Made by a program: the position numbers and the translations under genes. Below the pieces are notes generated by a model. That model searched no databases, was not told where the DNA came from, and saw only the letters and a program-made list of their open reading frames with translations. Shown here piece after piece: positions 8,139-17,900 of a DNA stretch of 64,000 bases. The stretch is from Thiocystis violacea (lineage in GTDB: Bacteria > Pseudomonadota > Gammaproteobacteria > Chromatiales > Chromatiaceae): positions 1 to 64,000 of the forward strand of contig NZ_NRRG01000011.1 in NCBI RefSeq assembly GCF_016583575.1, read 5' to 3'. Numbering within the stretch: the first letter of the stretch is position 1; each line of letters starts with the position of its first letter.

Positions 8139-8717
8139 ATGTCACTCATAGCCAACGACCTCTACAGTCTGGAAGCCTACGCACGGGCGCGCGCCGATTT
8201 TCGAGCCGGGGTGATGGCGCACAAGCAGCACCGCCGGGTTCCGCTCGGGGCGCATGCCACGCTCTATTTCGAGGATCGTCTGACCGTCCAGTATCAGATC
8301 CAGGAGATGCTGCGGGTCGAGCGGATCTTCGAGCCTGAGGGTATCGAGGACGAACTGGCCGCCTACAATCCGCTCATCCCCGACGGCACCAATTGGAAGG
8401 CGACCTTCATGCTTGAGTACGAGGATCCGCAAGAGCGGCGCGAGGCGCTGGCGCGACTGCGCGGGATCGAGGACGCGGTCTGGGTTCGCGTCGAGGGCTA
8501 CGACAAGGTCTTCGCGATCGCCGACGAGGACATGGAGCGCGCGGACGAGACCAAGACCTCGGCGGTTCATTTCCTGCGTTTCGAGCTGACGACCCCCATG
8601 GTCGCCGAGGTCAAGGCAGGCGCAGCTATCGAATGCGGCACGGATCACCCGGACCATGGCCTCTGGGTCGCGTTGTCGCCGGAGGTCCGTGATTCGCTCG
8701 TCGCCGATCTGGCCTGA
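8139..8717 (+). CDS. DUF3501 family protein
   Basis: The 192-residue soluble protein has the sequence character of DUF3501 (ANDLYSLEAYARARADFR; VYFEDR-type segment LYFEDRLTVQYQIQEMLR; final SPEVRDSLVADL). The family is almost always encoded next to the Fe-S oxidoreductase found here, 48 nt upstream. Its biochemical role is not known. No cysteine cluster or membrane segment is seen, so it is unlikely to carry electrons itself and may be an accessory subunit. Confidence 0.88.
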   Translation: MSLIANDLYSLEAYARARADFRAGVMAHKQHRRVPLGAHATLYFEDRLTVQYQIQEMLRVERIFEPEGIEDELAAYNPLIPDGTNWKATFMLEYEDPQERREALARLRGIEDAVWVRVEGYDKVFAIADEDMERADETKTSAVHFLRFELTTPMVAEVKAGAAIECGTDHPDHGLWVALSPEVRDSLVADLA

Positions 8718-8738
8718 CCCCATTCATCCCTCATCCAA

Positions 8739-9560
8739 GTGAGACGTCCGGCCCCAAGCGCCATCCTGCTCGACATGGACGGCGTGCTCTATCACGGTGA
8801 CCAACCGCTCCCCGGCGCGCTCGGCCTGCTGCGGCGGATCGCCGGGATTCCGCACGCCTTCGTGACCAACAATCCGATCCGCCCACCCGAGCGGGTCGCC
8901 GATGCCCTGGAGGCCATGGGCCTGCCGCGACCGGACCCCGCCCGTATCATCACCTCGGCGCTCGCTACGGCCCGCTGGCTTGCCGGCATCCGACCCGGTT
9001 TCCGTTACTTCGCGGTCGGCGCGGCCGGGTTGGACGAGGCGCTGCGCGTGGTGGGTGAACCCGATAGCGAGCGGGCCGATTTCGTGGTGGTGGGCGAGGG
9101 CGTCGGCCTGGATTACGAGCAGCTCACCATCGGGATCAACCTGATCCTCGGACGCGGCGCGCGGCTGGTCGGCACCAATCCGGACCCAACGGTCGACGCG
9201 ATGCGGGATGGTCGTCATCTGGTGCTGCCCGGTGGTGGCGCGCTGGTCGCGCCCTTCGCCGCCGCGACCGGCGTGACCCCGACCATCATCGGCAAGCCCG
9301 AGCCGATGCTCTATGAGATGGCGCTGGAACGCCTGGGCCAGGCCGCCTCCGATGGCATCATGATCGGAGATCGGATGGACACCGACATCGCCGGCGCGGA
9401 ACGCCTCGGCCTCTGGACCGCGCTGGTACGCTCGGGCCGCCACCCGCCGGGACGACCGTTGCCGGACGATATCCCGCCACCGGATTTCGACGTGACCAGC
9501 CTGGATGAGCTGCTGGCCCACTGGTCGGATGCCTTTCCAGGCTGGATCCCGGAAGCCTGA
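8739..9560 (+). CDS. HAD superfamily IIA phosphatase (NagD-like)
   Basis: The 273-residue haloacid-dehalogenase-type phosphatase has nucleophile motif ILLDMDGVLYHGD (Asp12 and Asp14 of DxDGV), motif II FVTNNP, a lysine in IIGKPEP and motif IV GIMIGDRMDTDI. The order and the inserted C2-type cap match the NagD/phosphoglycolate/4-nitrophenyl phosphatase branch. The substrate cannot be chosen from sequence. No ATG precedes the first motif, so the GTG at 8739 is the likely start, 21 nt after DUF3501. It may be the last gene of the 6747-9560 operon. Confidence 0.88.
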   Translation: MRRPAPSAILLDMDGVLYHGDQPLPGALGLLRRIAGIPHAFVTNNPIRPPERVADALEAMGLPRPDPARIITSALATARWLAGIRPGFRYFAVGAAGLDEALRVVGEPDSERADFVVVGEGVGLDYEQLTIGINLILGRGARLVGTNPDPTVDAMRDGRHLVLPGGGALVAPFAAATGVTPTIIGKPEPMLYEMALERLGQAASDGIMIGDRMDTDIAGAERLGLWTALVRSGRHPPGRPLPDDIPPPDFDVTSLDELLAHWSDAFPGWIPEA

Positions 9561-9603
9561 TCGGGGCTTGCGACCCCCGCGCCGTCCTATCGGAACCGCG
9601 CCA

Positions 9604-9638
9604 CGAAAAACGCCCCGGTTGCACGGGGGCGTTTTCGT
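9604..9638. terminator. Bidirectional intrinsic terminator between HAD phosphatase and ileS
   Basis: A stem formed by CGAAAAACGCCCC and GGGGGCGTTTTCG around the loop GGTTGCA gives a strong GC hairpin with A/T arms on both sides. It lies 44 bp after the HAD stop and before the ileS stop on the other strand, so it can end transcription from either side. Confidence 0.85.
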
Positions 9639-9726
9639 CGAATCTTGGCGCGGGGGTCGATGGGTTTCACGGCCAGTCGGCGTCCGTGCCGAACTTCGGC
9701 TGCATGTCGTGGCCATTCTACCCATC

Positions 9727-12558
9727 CTACGAAAACCGCCGTGTTTCACCGGTTCCGGCGACGTTCTCGGCGCAGCGTCCGCATAGTTCGGGATGCTCGG
9801 GGTGGGTTCCGACGTCCGGTCGGTGATGCCAGCAGCGCACGCATTTGACGTGCTCGGATGCCGAGACCCGGACCGCCAGTCCCTCCTGTTCGCTCGCGAC
9901 GGCGTCCTCCGGAAGGTCGGCTAGCGGATGGAGTCGGACCTCGGAGACGATGAGGACAAAGCGCAGTTCGTCCCCGAGCCGGGCGAGTCGCTCCAGAGGC
10001 TCCGGCGCGCCATAGAGGTCCAGCTCGGCGTCCAGCGAGGAGCCGATCTGGCCGGCCTTGCGCGCGGTTTCCAGCGCCGGTCCAATGGCGAGCCGGGTGG
10101 CGATCATCCGGTCCCAGAAGTCGCGGTCCAGCGGATCGCCGGCGTCGAGCGCGAACAACCCCTGGTACCAGGTCTCGGTGAAAATGGTCTCGCTCCGTTC
10201 GCCGGGGATTTCTTGCCAGATCTCGTCGGCGGTAAAGCTCAGGATGGGCGCGAGCCAGCGACTCATGGCCTCGACGATGTGATACATGGCGCTCTGGCAA
10301 GAGCGGCGTGCCGTGCTGTCCGTCTGGGTGGTGTACTGACGGTCCTTGATGACATCCAGGTAAAAGCCGCCCATGTCCACCACGCAGAACTGCTGGACCT
10401 TCTGATAGATGAGATGGAACTGGTAGTCGCCGTAGGCGGCGATCACCTCTTCCTGGAGCCGATAGGCGCGATCCACCGCCCAGCGGTCCAGCTCCACCAT
10501 CTCCGCCGGCGCGACCAGATTGACGGCGGGATCGAAGCCATTGAGGTTGGCGAGCAGGAAGCGCGCGGTGTTGCGGATGCGCCGGTAGGCGTCGGCGGTG
10601 CGCTTGAGGATCTCGTCGCTGACGTTCATCTCGGTGCGATAGTCGGTCGCCGCGACCCAGAGCCGGATGATGTCGGCGCCGAGCGTCTTCATGACATCCT
10701 GGGGCGCGACCACGTTGCCCTTGGACTTGGACATCTTCTCGCCCTTGGCGTCCACGGTGAAGCCGTGGGTGAGCACCTGGCGATAGGGCGCGCGGCCGTG
10801 CATGGCGACCGAGGTCATGAGCGAGGACTGGAACCAGCCGCGATGCTGGTCGGAGCCTTCCAGATAGAGATCGGCCGGGGCGCGCAGGCCCTCGCGCTGC
10901 TCCAGCACGCAGGCGTGGGTGACGCCCGAGTCGAACCAGACATCCAGGGTGTCGTGGACCTTGTCGTAGAGCGCGCCTTCCGCGTCGCCCAGGAGGTCGC
11001 GCGGATGCAGCTCGAACCAGGCCTCGATGCCGTGCTTCTCGACCCGCTTGGCGACCACCTCGATCAGCTCCGCCGTGCGCGGATGGAGCTGGGCGGTTTC
11101 CTTGTGGACGAAGAGCGCGATCGGCACGCCCCAGGTGCGCTGGCGCGAGATGCACCAATCCGGACGGCCGCGCACCATGCCCTCGATACGGCTCTGACCC
11201 CAATCCGGCATCCAGCGGACATTCTCGATCTCGCGCAGTGCCGTCTCGCGCAGACCCTCTTGATTCATGCTGATGAACCATTGGGGCGTGGCGCGGAAGA
11301 TGATCGGCGTCTTGTGCCGCCAGCAGTGCGGATAGCTGTGGGTGAAGCGGGTTTCCAGCAGCAGCGCACCCTTGGCCTTGAGGGTCTCGACGACATGCTC
11401 GTTGGCCTGGAAGACGTTCTCGCCCGCGAACAGCTCGGTGTCGGGCAGGAAGCGGCCGTCGCCGCCGACCGGGTTGTCCACCGGCAGGCCGTAGCGTTGA
11501 CCGACGATATAGTCCTCCAGACCATGACCCGGCGCGGTGTGAACGGCGCCGGTGCCGGCCTCCAGCGTGACATGCTCCCCGACGATGACCGGCACCTCGC
11601 GGTCATAGAAGGGATGCTTGAGTTTGACGCCCTCGAAATCGATGCCGCGCCCGTAGCCCAGCACCCGATAGTGTTCGACGTCCCAGCGGTCCATGGTGTC
11701 CTTGAGCAGGCCCTCGGCGACGATCAGTCGCTCCTGGCCGTGCTCGGTCTCGGCCTCGACGATGACATACTCCAGCTCGGCATTGAGCGCCACGGCCTGG
11801 TTGGCGGGCAGGGTCCAGGGTGTCGTGGTCCAGATGACGACCGAGACCGGGCCTTCACCACAACCGGACGGGGTGCCGTGACAGCGTTCGCCGAGCGCCT
11901 CCGGATCGACGACGGGGAAGCGCACGTCGATGGCGATGGATTGCTTGTCGGCGTATTCGACCTCGGCCTCGGCGAGCGCGGAGCCGCAGTCGATGCACCA
12001 GTGGACCGGCTTCTCGCCCTTTTGCAGATGGCCGTTGGCGATGATCCGCCCAAGCGAACGGATAATCTCGGCCTCGAAGCCGAAGTCCATGGTGAGATAG
12101 GGATGCTCCCAGTCGCCGAGGACGCCGAGTCGCTTGAAGTCCGCGCGCTGCCGCTCGACCTGCTTGGCCGCGTACTCGCGGCAGGCGACGCGGAACTCGG
12201 CGGCGCTGATCTTGTGGCCGGGCTTGCCGTGCTTCTTCTCGACCTGAAGCTCGATCGGCAGACCGTGACAGTCCCAGCCGGGGACGTAGGGGGCGTCCAG
12301 GCCGTCCAGGGTGCGCGCCTTGACGATGATGTCCTTGAGCACCTTGTTGACCGCGTGACCGATATGGATCTCGCCATTGGCGTAGGGCGGGCCATCGTGC
12401 AGGATGAAGGTCTCGGCCCCGGCGCGCGCCTCGCGAATGCGGGCATGGACGTCCAGGGACGCCCAGCGTTCGAGCATCCCGGGCTCGCGCTGGGCAAGGT
12501 TGGCCTTCATGGCGAAGCCGGTGTTGGGTAGGTTCAGGGTGTTTTTGTAGTCAGTCAC
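9727..12558 (-). CDS. ileS: Isoleucyl-tRNA synthetase
   Basis: The 943-residue class Ia synthetase charges tRNA-Ile. The HIGH motif appears in [16 protein letters not shown] near residue 57 and the KMSKS loop in [11 protein letters not shown]. The editing (CP1) domain lies between them, and the C-terminal zinc finger is seen as CVRCWHHR...ELCGRC. Length equals the gammaproteobacterial type. lspA, often downstream, is not here: the gene faces the HAD gene across a terminator. The 292-bp gap upstream to the HD-GYP gene contains its promoter but no recognisable element. Confidence 0.98.
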   Translation of the reverse strand: MTDYKNTLNLPNTGFAMKANLAQREPGMLERWASLDVHARIREARAGAETFILHDGPPYANGEIHIGHAVNKVLKDIIVKARTLDGLDAPYVPGWDCHGLPIELQVEKKHGKPGHKISAAEFRVACREYAAKQVERQRADFKRLGVLGDWEHPYLTMDFGFEAEIIRSLGRIIANGHLQKGEKPVHWCIDCGSALAEAEVEYADKQSIAIDVRFPVVDPEALGERCHGTPSGCGEGPVSVVIWTTTPWTLPANQAVALNAELEYVIVEAETEHGQERLIVAEGLLKDTMDRWDVEHYRVLGYGRGIDFEGVKLKHPFYDREVPVIVGEHVTLEAGTGAVHTAPGHGLEDYIVGQRYGLPVDNPVGGDGRFLPDTELFAGENVFQANEHVVETLKAKGALLLETRFTHSYPHCWRHKTPIIFRATPQWFISMNQEGLRETALREIENVRWMPDWGQSRIEGMVRGRPDWCISRQRTWGVPIALFVHKETAQLHPRTAELIEVVAKRVEKHGIEAWFELHPRDLLGDAEGALYDKVHDTLDVWFDSGVTHACVLEQREGLRAPADLYLEGSDQHRGWFQSSLMTSVAMHGRAPYRQVLTHGFTVDAKGEKMSKSKGNVVAPQDVMKTLGADIIRLWVAATDYRTEMNVSDEILKRTADAYRRIRNTARFLLANLNGFDPAVNLVAPAEMVELDRWAVDRAYRLQEEVIAAYGDYQFHLIYQKVQQFCVVDMGGFYLDVIKDRQYTTQTDSTARRSCQSAMYHIVEAMSRWLAPILSFTADEIWQEIPGERSETIFTETWYQGLFALDAGDPLDRDFWDRMIATRLAIGPALETARKAGQIGSSLDAELDLYGAPEPLERLARLGDELRFVLIVSEVRLHPLADLPEDAVASEQEGLAVRVSASEHVKCVRCWHHRPDVGTHPEHPELCGRCAENVAGTGETRRFS

Positions 12559-12850
12559 TTCGATTGGGTCCCGGATGCGTCGATGAGTCCAAGGGGCGTT
12601 TAGTCATGCAAGCTACAAGTGGCCGCGCGCGGAATCAAGCCGCGCGTGGGACGCGGGGGGCGGGCCTGGACCCATTCCGACCAGGTCATGGGGTTCTTCT
12701 CGGGACACTGGAGGCGGTTTTGTTTCAATCCTTTGGATGGCCTATGCTTGGTGCTCGCGGTGGGGAAAGGGGTTTCCGTGGGGCCGTTGCAAGGGGCGGC
12801 GTCATGTCCTCCCTCGCGCCTTCCTCCGATCGGGCGAGCTGGTTCAAGAC

Positions 12851-14125
12851 GTGAACGAAAAGATCCTCGACAAGAGTCAGTTGCGCATCGGGATGTTCGT
12901 GCATCTCGATCTGCCCTGGATGAATCACCCCTTTCTATCCAGCAGCTTCAAGATCCGCAATCAGAAACAACTGGACGCCCTGCGGCAGCTCGTCATCGAT
13001 CAGGTGCGGATCGATCTGGACCGCGGCGACCGGCCGCCACTCAGTGGCGCCTCGGCCGAGCCGGAGCCGGAGCCCCTGTCCTCGACGCAAGTCCAGGAGG
13101 ATCTGACCGCCGCCCTCTGGGAAGAGAAGAGTCAGCGGATCCGGGTGTTGAAGGAGCGCCGTTCGCGGCTCAACCAGTGCGCCAAGTGCTACGGTCAGAA
13201 GGTGGGCTTCGCGCGCAAGCTCATGTCCCATCTGCGCTCCTCTCCGGCGCAGGCGGCGGAGGAGGCGGGCGAGCTGGTGGAGAGCATGGTCGCGGAGCTG
13301 ACCGAGGATCTGGAGACGACCGTCCAGTTGGTCAATCTGAAGCATCAGGACGAGAACAGCTATCACCATGCGATCAATGTCGTGGCGCTGTCCCTGGTGC
13401 TCGGCCGGAAACTGGAGTTGGACCGGGTTCAACTCAGGCAACTTGGCATGGGCGCGCTCTTCCATGACCTGGGGCACCTGAAGATACCGACCCAGATCTT
13501 GCTCAAGAAAGGCGTTTTCGCGGACGCCGAGCGGAAATTCTACGAACAGCATCCCCGTTATGGCGCGGAGATCGCCCGCCAGATCGGTTCCTTACCCCTG
13601 GGCGTCATCGAGATCATCGCCAAACACCACGAGCACCTCGACGGCAGTGGTTATCCCGAGGGCGTGGGCGACAAGGACATCGGTCTCCTGACCCGCGTCG
13701 TCACCGTGGTCAACCGTTACGACAACCTTTGCAACGGACTCGGTGCCGAGCATGGTCTCTCGCCCCACCAGGCCGTCTCGCGCATGTACTCCAAGGAGCG
13801 TCAATGCTATGACCCCAAGGTCTTGTCGACATTCATCACCAACCTGGGGGTTTATCCGCCCGGCACCGTGGTTCGATTGATCGACGAACGGGTCGCCGTG
13901 GTCATCTCCATCAACTCCGACGACCTGTTGAAGCCGAACGTTCTGGTCTACTCGCGCGAGGTGCCTTCGGAAGAGGCGCTGATCCTGAACCTGATCGAGG
14001 AAGGGATCGGCATCCGCGAGAGCCTGCATCGCTCCGAGCTGAATCCGGAGCAGGTGGAGTACCTCAACCTCTCGGATAAGCTCAGTTATTACTTCCAGTC
14101 CTCGAAGGGGGGCGGCGGTCGATGA
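12851..14125 (+). CDS. DUF3391/HD-GYP domain protein (cyclic-di-GMP phosphodiesterase family)
   Basis: The 424-residue cytoplasmic protein has a DUF3391-like N-terminus (DKSQLRIGMFVHLDLPWMNHPF) and a C-terminal HD-GYP domain. The metal-binding set is visible as LFHDLGHLKIP, EQHPRYGAEI, IAKHHEHLDGSGYPEG and NRYDNLCN. The family hydrolyses cyclic-di-GMP to GMP, controlling motility and biofilm. The usual HDxGK is HDLGH here, a mild departure that may affect activity. The GTG at 12851 is chosen because VNEKILDKSQL begins the conserved domain and the upstream extension of the frame looks non-coding. Confidence 0.9.
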   Translation: MNEKILDKSQLRIGMFVHLDLPWMNHPFLSSSFKIRNQKQLDALRQLVIDQVRIDLDRGDRPPLSGASAEPEPEPLSSTQVQEDLTAALWEEKSQRIRVLKERRSRLNQCAKCYGQKVGFARKLMSHLRSSPAQAAEEAGELVESMVAELTEDLETTVQLVNLKHQDENSYHHAINVVALSLVLGRKLELDRVQLRQLGMGALFHDLGHLKIPTQILLKKGVFADAERKFYEQHPRYGAEIARQIGSLPLGVIEIIAKHHEHLDGSGYPEGVGDKDIGLLTRVVTVVNRYDNLCNGLGAEHGLSPHQAVSRMYSKERQCYDPKVLSTFITNLGVYPPGTVVRLIDERVAVVISINSDDLLKPNVLVYSREVPSEEALILNLIEEGIGIRESLHRSELNPEQVEYLNLSDKLSYYFQSSKGGGGR

Positions 14126-14315
14126 CAGGGCAGGGCGCGAGGAAAAAATACGCGCGAGGGCATCCCTTTTGGTAGTCTCCGCCAGGTCGTCCGCCGAGCC
14201 AGGTTCGGATTGATACCTGGATGCCGAATCGCCATCTTGCCTCTCCGTCGCACCAACATCCGGATGCCACGCCTTCGAGCGTGGTCCGAGGCCCCTCCGA
14301 GGAAGGTTCACTGTC

Positions 14316-16424
14316 ATGATGCGTCCGTTTTTATTGTCACTGATGATGATCGGCCTGATCGCCCAGCCCCTGGCGGCGGCCGAGCAGGCGCTTGAGGTTC
14401 CATTGCCCGGCAAGCGCTCGATCGTTCGGCTCGGCGCCATCCCCAATCCCGCGACCGATTCCGATCGTGAGATCGCCCAGATCCTGTTCGACGGTCTGGA
14501 CAAGAAGGATCCAGCCCTGGTTTCGCAAGCGATCGGCCGGCTCGAGACGAGCCCGGACGACAAGAATGTGGGAGGAGGGCGCTCGGCGATCTTGTGGCTG
14601 GCGAGGCAATGGGTTCGAGCGAACGGCGCGATTGGCGATGACGCCGGTCAGCGACCGAAACTGGAGCAAGCCTACCTCGATTTTTTCCTCGCGGACGATG
14701 GCAAGCATCTGAAGGAGTACTTACAACGCAAGTATCGGGCCGCCGATTTCACGCCCGACGACCCCGAGTTCCATCTCGAGCGTGTCACCTTTCTGGATGA
14801 CCTGCTCCTCTTCAATAATCCGTCGCGTACCCAATGGGACGCCACGGATGAGGTCGTTCGAATCATCGCCGAGCTCAAGCCGGAGGTAAATCGGGTGATC
14901 GATCTGGGCGCGGGCTTTGGCTATTTCTCGCAGCGAATCGCCGAGGCCCTGGGTCCGGAGGCCATCGTCCACGCGGCCGATACCCAGGAGACCTATGTCG
15001 AGCAGCTCCGGACATTCGTCGATCGCTATGGGATCGCGGGCATTCGGCCGGTGGTTTCGAAGGCGGACGATATCCTGATCAAGGAACCCACGGATCTGGT
15101 GTTCATCGCCTCGCTCTATCATGTGCTCTATGCCTGGAGTCAACCCAGGGAGCGCGATGCCTTCATGGAGACCCTGCATAAGACCCTGCGCAACGGCGGC
15201 TATCTGGTCATCCTGGATAACCGCGACCATGATGGCGTTTCACTACACAATACCTTCCTGAATAAAGAGTTCGCGCAGGCTCAATTGTATCACTATGGCT
15301 TCGAGCTGGTGAAAAGCGAGGATCTGTCGCCTTATCGCTATATTCTCGTATTGCGTAAGACCGCGCCGGAATCGCCCAGGCCACCCCAGTTCACGGCGCC
15401 CAAGGGCGCGGCATCGATACGTGTGAGCGATTCGAATTCGGTCGTTCATATCGGGAGCCTCGATTCCTTCGATATCACCAGCTCCGGGATATCCGCCGCG
15501 AAACTGATGATGAAGGCTATTTCCGAATCGGATCCGGAGGTGGCGCGTTCGGCGGTTCGTCTATACGAAGCGATCATTCCAAATGAGAACTTTGGCGGCG
15601 AATACACGGCCTTGCAGTGGGTCGCCGAATACATCGCCGGCACCGAGGAGGAAAAGAAAGCGCTGACCAAGGATCCATTGGCCGCGGAGTTTCTTGCCTA
15701 CCTGGCGAAGGACGACTTCGCGAATCTCAAGTTCTACGTGACCAGGAAATATAAGCTAGACAAGTCGAAGCTCTCGGCCGAAGAGGCGATGGATGAAAAG
15801 ACGCGCGAGATCGGCATCATCAGACGTCAGTCGCTTGAGGATTTCATCCTGTTCAACAATCCACGGCGCGAGAACTGGGAGCAATCGTCACGGATCATGG
15901 AACGTCTGCCGCTGAAGCCCGGTGATCGGGTGGTCGACTTGGGGAGCGGTCCCGGCTATTTCAGTTTCAAATTCGCCGAGCGTGTCGGACCCTCGGGTAC
16001 CGTGCATGCCATGGACACCAAGGATTCGCATATCGAATACATCAAGGAACTCACCGCGAAATGGGGCGTCGATAATCTGGTCGCCACGGTTTCGGCCACG
16101 GATGGCTTCGAGATTCCGGAGCCCGGAACGGCCGACATGGTGTTCATGTGTTCGCTGTACCACATTCTGTACGCGGTATCCTCCCAGGCCGAGCGTGACG
16201 GTATGATCGCCAGTATCATCAAGGCGCTTAAACCGGGTGGGCGTTTCGTGATCGTGGATAACGGTCCCGTCGCCGAGGATACGCTGCCCTATCATGGGCC
16301 TCATATCCGTCAGGAGCTGATCACGGCTCAACTGGAGGCTTACGGATTCAAGCTGGAGTCGACGGAGCAAATCATTCCGCAGCGCTATGTGATGACCTTT
16401 TCCCATGGCGCGGATGGGAACTGA
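14316..16424 (+). CDS. Exported protein with two tandem SAM-methyltransferase modules
   Basis: The 702-residue protein consists of two similar halves, each a ~90-residue helical segment followed by a class I methyltransferase fold. SAM-binding glycine loops are VIDLGAGFGYFSQRIAEAL (around residue 195) and VVDLGSGPGYFSFKFAERV (around 540). Both are preceded by a matching LLFNNPSRTQW / ILFNNPRRENW segment and followed by SLYHVLYA / SLYHILYA. The first ~22 residues look like a Sec signal peptide ending PLAAAEQ. A methyltransferase outside the cytoplasm would lack SAM, so either the N-terminus is an anchor or the fold has another use. Substrate unknown. No clear operon partner except the gene at 16544. 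Confidence 0.8.
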   Translation: MMRPFLLSLMMIGLIAQPLAAAEQALEVPLPGKRSIVRLGAIPNPATDSDREIAQILFDGLDKKDPALVSQAIGRLETSPDDKNVGGGRSAILWLARQWVRANGAIGDDAGQRPKLEQAYLDFFLADDGKHLKEYLQRKYRAADFTPDDPEFHLERVTFLDDLLLFNNPSRTQWDATDEVVRIIAELKPEVNRVIDLGAGFGYFSQRIAEALGPEAIVHAADTQETYVEQLRTFVDRYGIAGIRPVVSKADDILIKEPTDLVFIASLYHVLYAWSQPRERDAFMETLHKTLRNGGYLVILDNRDHDGVSLHNTFLNKEFAQAQLYHYGFELVKSEDLSPYRYILVLRKTAPESPRPPQFTAPKGAASIRVSDSNSVVHIGSLDSFDITSSGISAAKLMMKAISESDPEVARSAVRLYEAIIPNENFGGEYTALQWVAEYIAGTEEEKKALTKDPLAAEFLAYLAKDDFANLKFYVTRKYKLDKSKLSAEEAMDEKTREIGIIRRQSLEDFILFNNPRRENWEQSSRIMERLPLKPGDRVVDLGSGPGYFSFKFAERVGPSGTVHAMDTKDSHIEYIKELTAKWGVDNLVATVSATDGFEIPEPGTADMVFMCSLYHILYAVSSQAERDGMIASIIKALKPGGRFVIVDNGPVAEDTLPYHGPHIRQELITAQLEAYGFKLESTEQIIPQRYVMTFSHGADGN

Positions 16425-16543
16425 TCGCGGTCGGTTGGGCGATCGTGGCGACCGACGGATTTTCAATCAGGGATTTCGCGCCAGGATTGGCCTTGGCGTC
16501 GAGTCAGGCGCCATTGATTCTCCATGCACTCGGAGTTTGATGA

Positions 16544-17473
16544 ATGAAGGCACCGCAACTCCCAATGATCCTGAGCCTCCTGGCTCTGATCCTGTCGTTT
16601 TCCGCGATCACGCTTCAGTTTCTTCCCCAGGACGGAGGCGTCTCGAACGCGATCGAGCCCTCTGGCGCGCCCATGGCGGATCGCTCGTCCGGAGTGGCCA
16701 GCCTGGCTCAATCCAAGCCGCCGGGCGCGGCGGAATCCGATCCGACGGCCCTGTCCGCGTCCGATCGTCTGCTTGAGGAACAGTCTCGGAGAATCGCGGG
16801 TCTTGAGCGGCAGGTGGCTCAACTCGGACAGGTGATCCGTGCGTCCGGGCTCGATGTCGCGCCGTCCTTCGCGAACGGGCCGCCCGGTGGCGAGCCATGG
16901 TTGGCCAGCATGGGTGAGCAATACGCCAATCGGGCGCGCTTCGACGAGAGTCGCAAGAAGATGGCCGAGCGGGCTTCCGCCATGCGGCAACGGGATCTGG
17001 AGACCTACGGTGCCGACAGCTATCAGCGTATCTCCGAACTCAGCGAGAAGGCCAGGCCACGTCGAGGCAATGAAAGTCAATCGGAACGCTCGGCGCGAGA
17101 ATCGGCGCTCAACAGCTTGATGACGGATTATCCAGAGTCCTGGGCCACCAGCGTGGCGGTCGCGGAACAGGCTCTGGATGCCGCCATGAATCGTAATTCA
17201 CAGGGGGCGGAAATGTATTACCAATCCTTGATCGGTACCTCTCCTTACCCGGAGGTCGTGACCGAGCAGGGGATCGATGCCATTCCGACGCTGCAAACCT
17301 ATCTGGCGCGGCAATACGTTCAAGAAGGCCGTTACGAGGAGGCATCGGCTATTATCGATGCCTTGAGTGTGCATGCCGATAGCGTGATCGTGGAGCCCAA
17401 TGACATGGGTGAACCAACCACCAAGCCGGTGCGGGATATCGTGACGGATTTGCGGGCAAGCATCGCGCGATAG
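16544..17473 (+). CDS. Membrane-anchored protein of unknown function
   Basis: The 309-residue protein has one N-terminal hydrophobic segment (PMILSLLALILSFSAITLQF) and then a low-complexity Ser/Pro/Ala stretch. A short heptad-rich segment (ASDRLLEEQSRRIAGLERQVAQLGQ) probably forms a coiled coil, and the rest is helical and TPR-like (SWATSVAVAEQALDAAMNR; YVQEGRYEEASAIIDAL). It is likely a periplasm-facing scaffold. It lies 119 bp after the double methyltransferase in the same direction, so cotranscription is possible. I do not recognise the family. Confidence 0.7.
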   Translation: MKAPQLPMILSLLALILSFSAITLQFLPQDGGVSNAIEPSGAPMADRSSGVASLAQSKPPGAAESDPTALSASDRLLEEQSRRIAGLERQVAQLGQVIRASGLDVAPSFANGPPGGEPWLASMGEQYANRARFDESRKKMAERASAMRQRDLETYGADSYQRISELSEKARPRRGNESQSERSARESALNSLMTDYPESWATSVAVAEQALDAAMNRNSQGAEMYYQSLIGTSPYPEVVTEQGIDAIPTLQTYLARQYVQEGRYEEASAIIDALSVHADSVIVEPNDMGEPTTKPVRDIVTDLRASIAR

Positions 17474-17900
17474 TTCGGCGGGACGAGCGCATCCGGGCGG
17501 GGCTATTGTCCAAGGGCAAGCCTATTGTCGGTTGGCCTGACGAATGTCTTTTGATCACCGTCACGGCTAAATTGGACCAGGTCGGGCGCCCGCCCGATGG
17601 GCCGCGTGCCGTTCGGATGCGTTCATCCACTCACTGAATACCGCGAATCGTCGCTTCCCATCTCCAGCCGCCCCATTCAAGCCCTTGTCGGCGCCTCCCA
17701 ATGCCGCTAATGCTGGTGTTCTTGGCGAATGGCTTTCGCCGCGTGGTGGTTTGTCGGCTAAACGCTAGAAATTGTGGTGAAATTCTGTTCATGCTTTCAA
17801 TTAGAGTTGTTGCATCAAGAACCCATGGTCCTGTTGGTGTCCGCGCTTGGCCGCGACCGGATCCGCCCTCGAGTCGGGACGATACGAGGGTAGGTGGGTC
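17474..17900. other. 427-bp intergenic region, no gene seen
   Basis: No convincing reading frame, RNA or repeat is visible. A relatively AT-rich patch at about 17750-17820 could hold the promoter of the EamA transporter gene, but I cannot place -35/-10 elements. Short open frames here lack codon bias and ribosome-binding sites. Confidence 0.4.

Noticed and set aside
9928-12531. Very long open + frame opposite ileS (867 codons)
   Set aside because: It lies entirely antisense to a clear isoleucyl-tRNA synthetase, has no recognisable domain and arises from the GC-rich codon pattern of the true gene.
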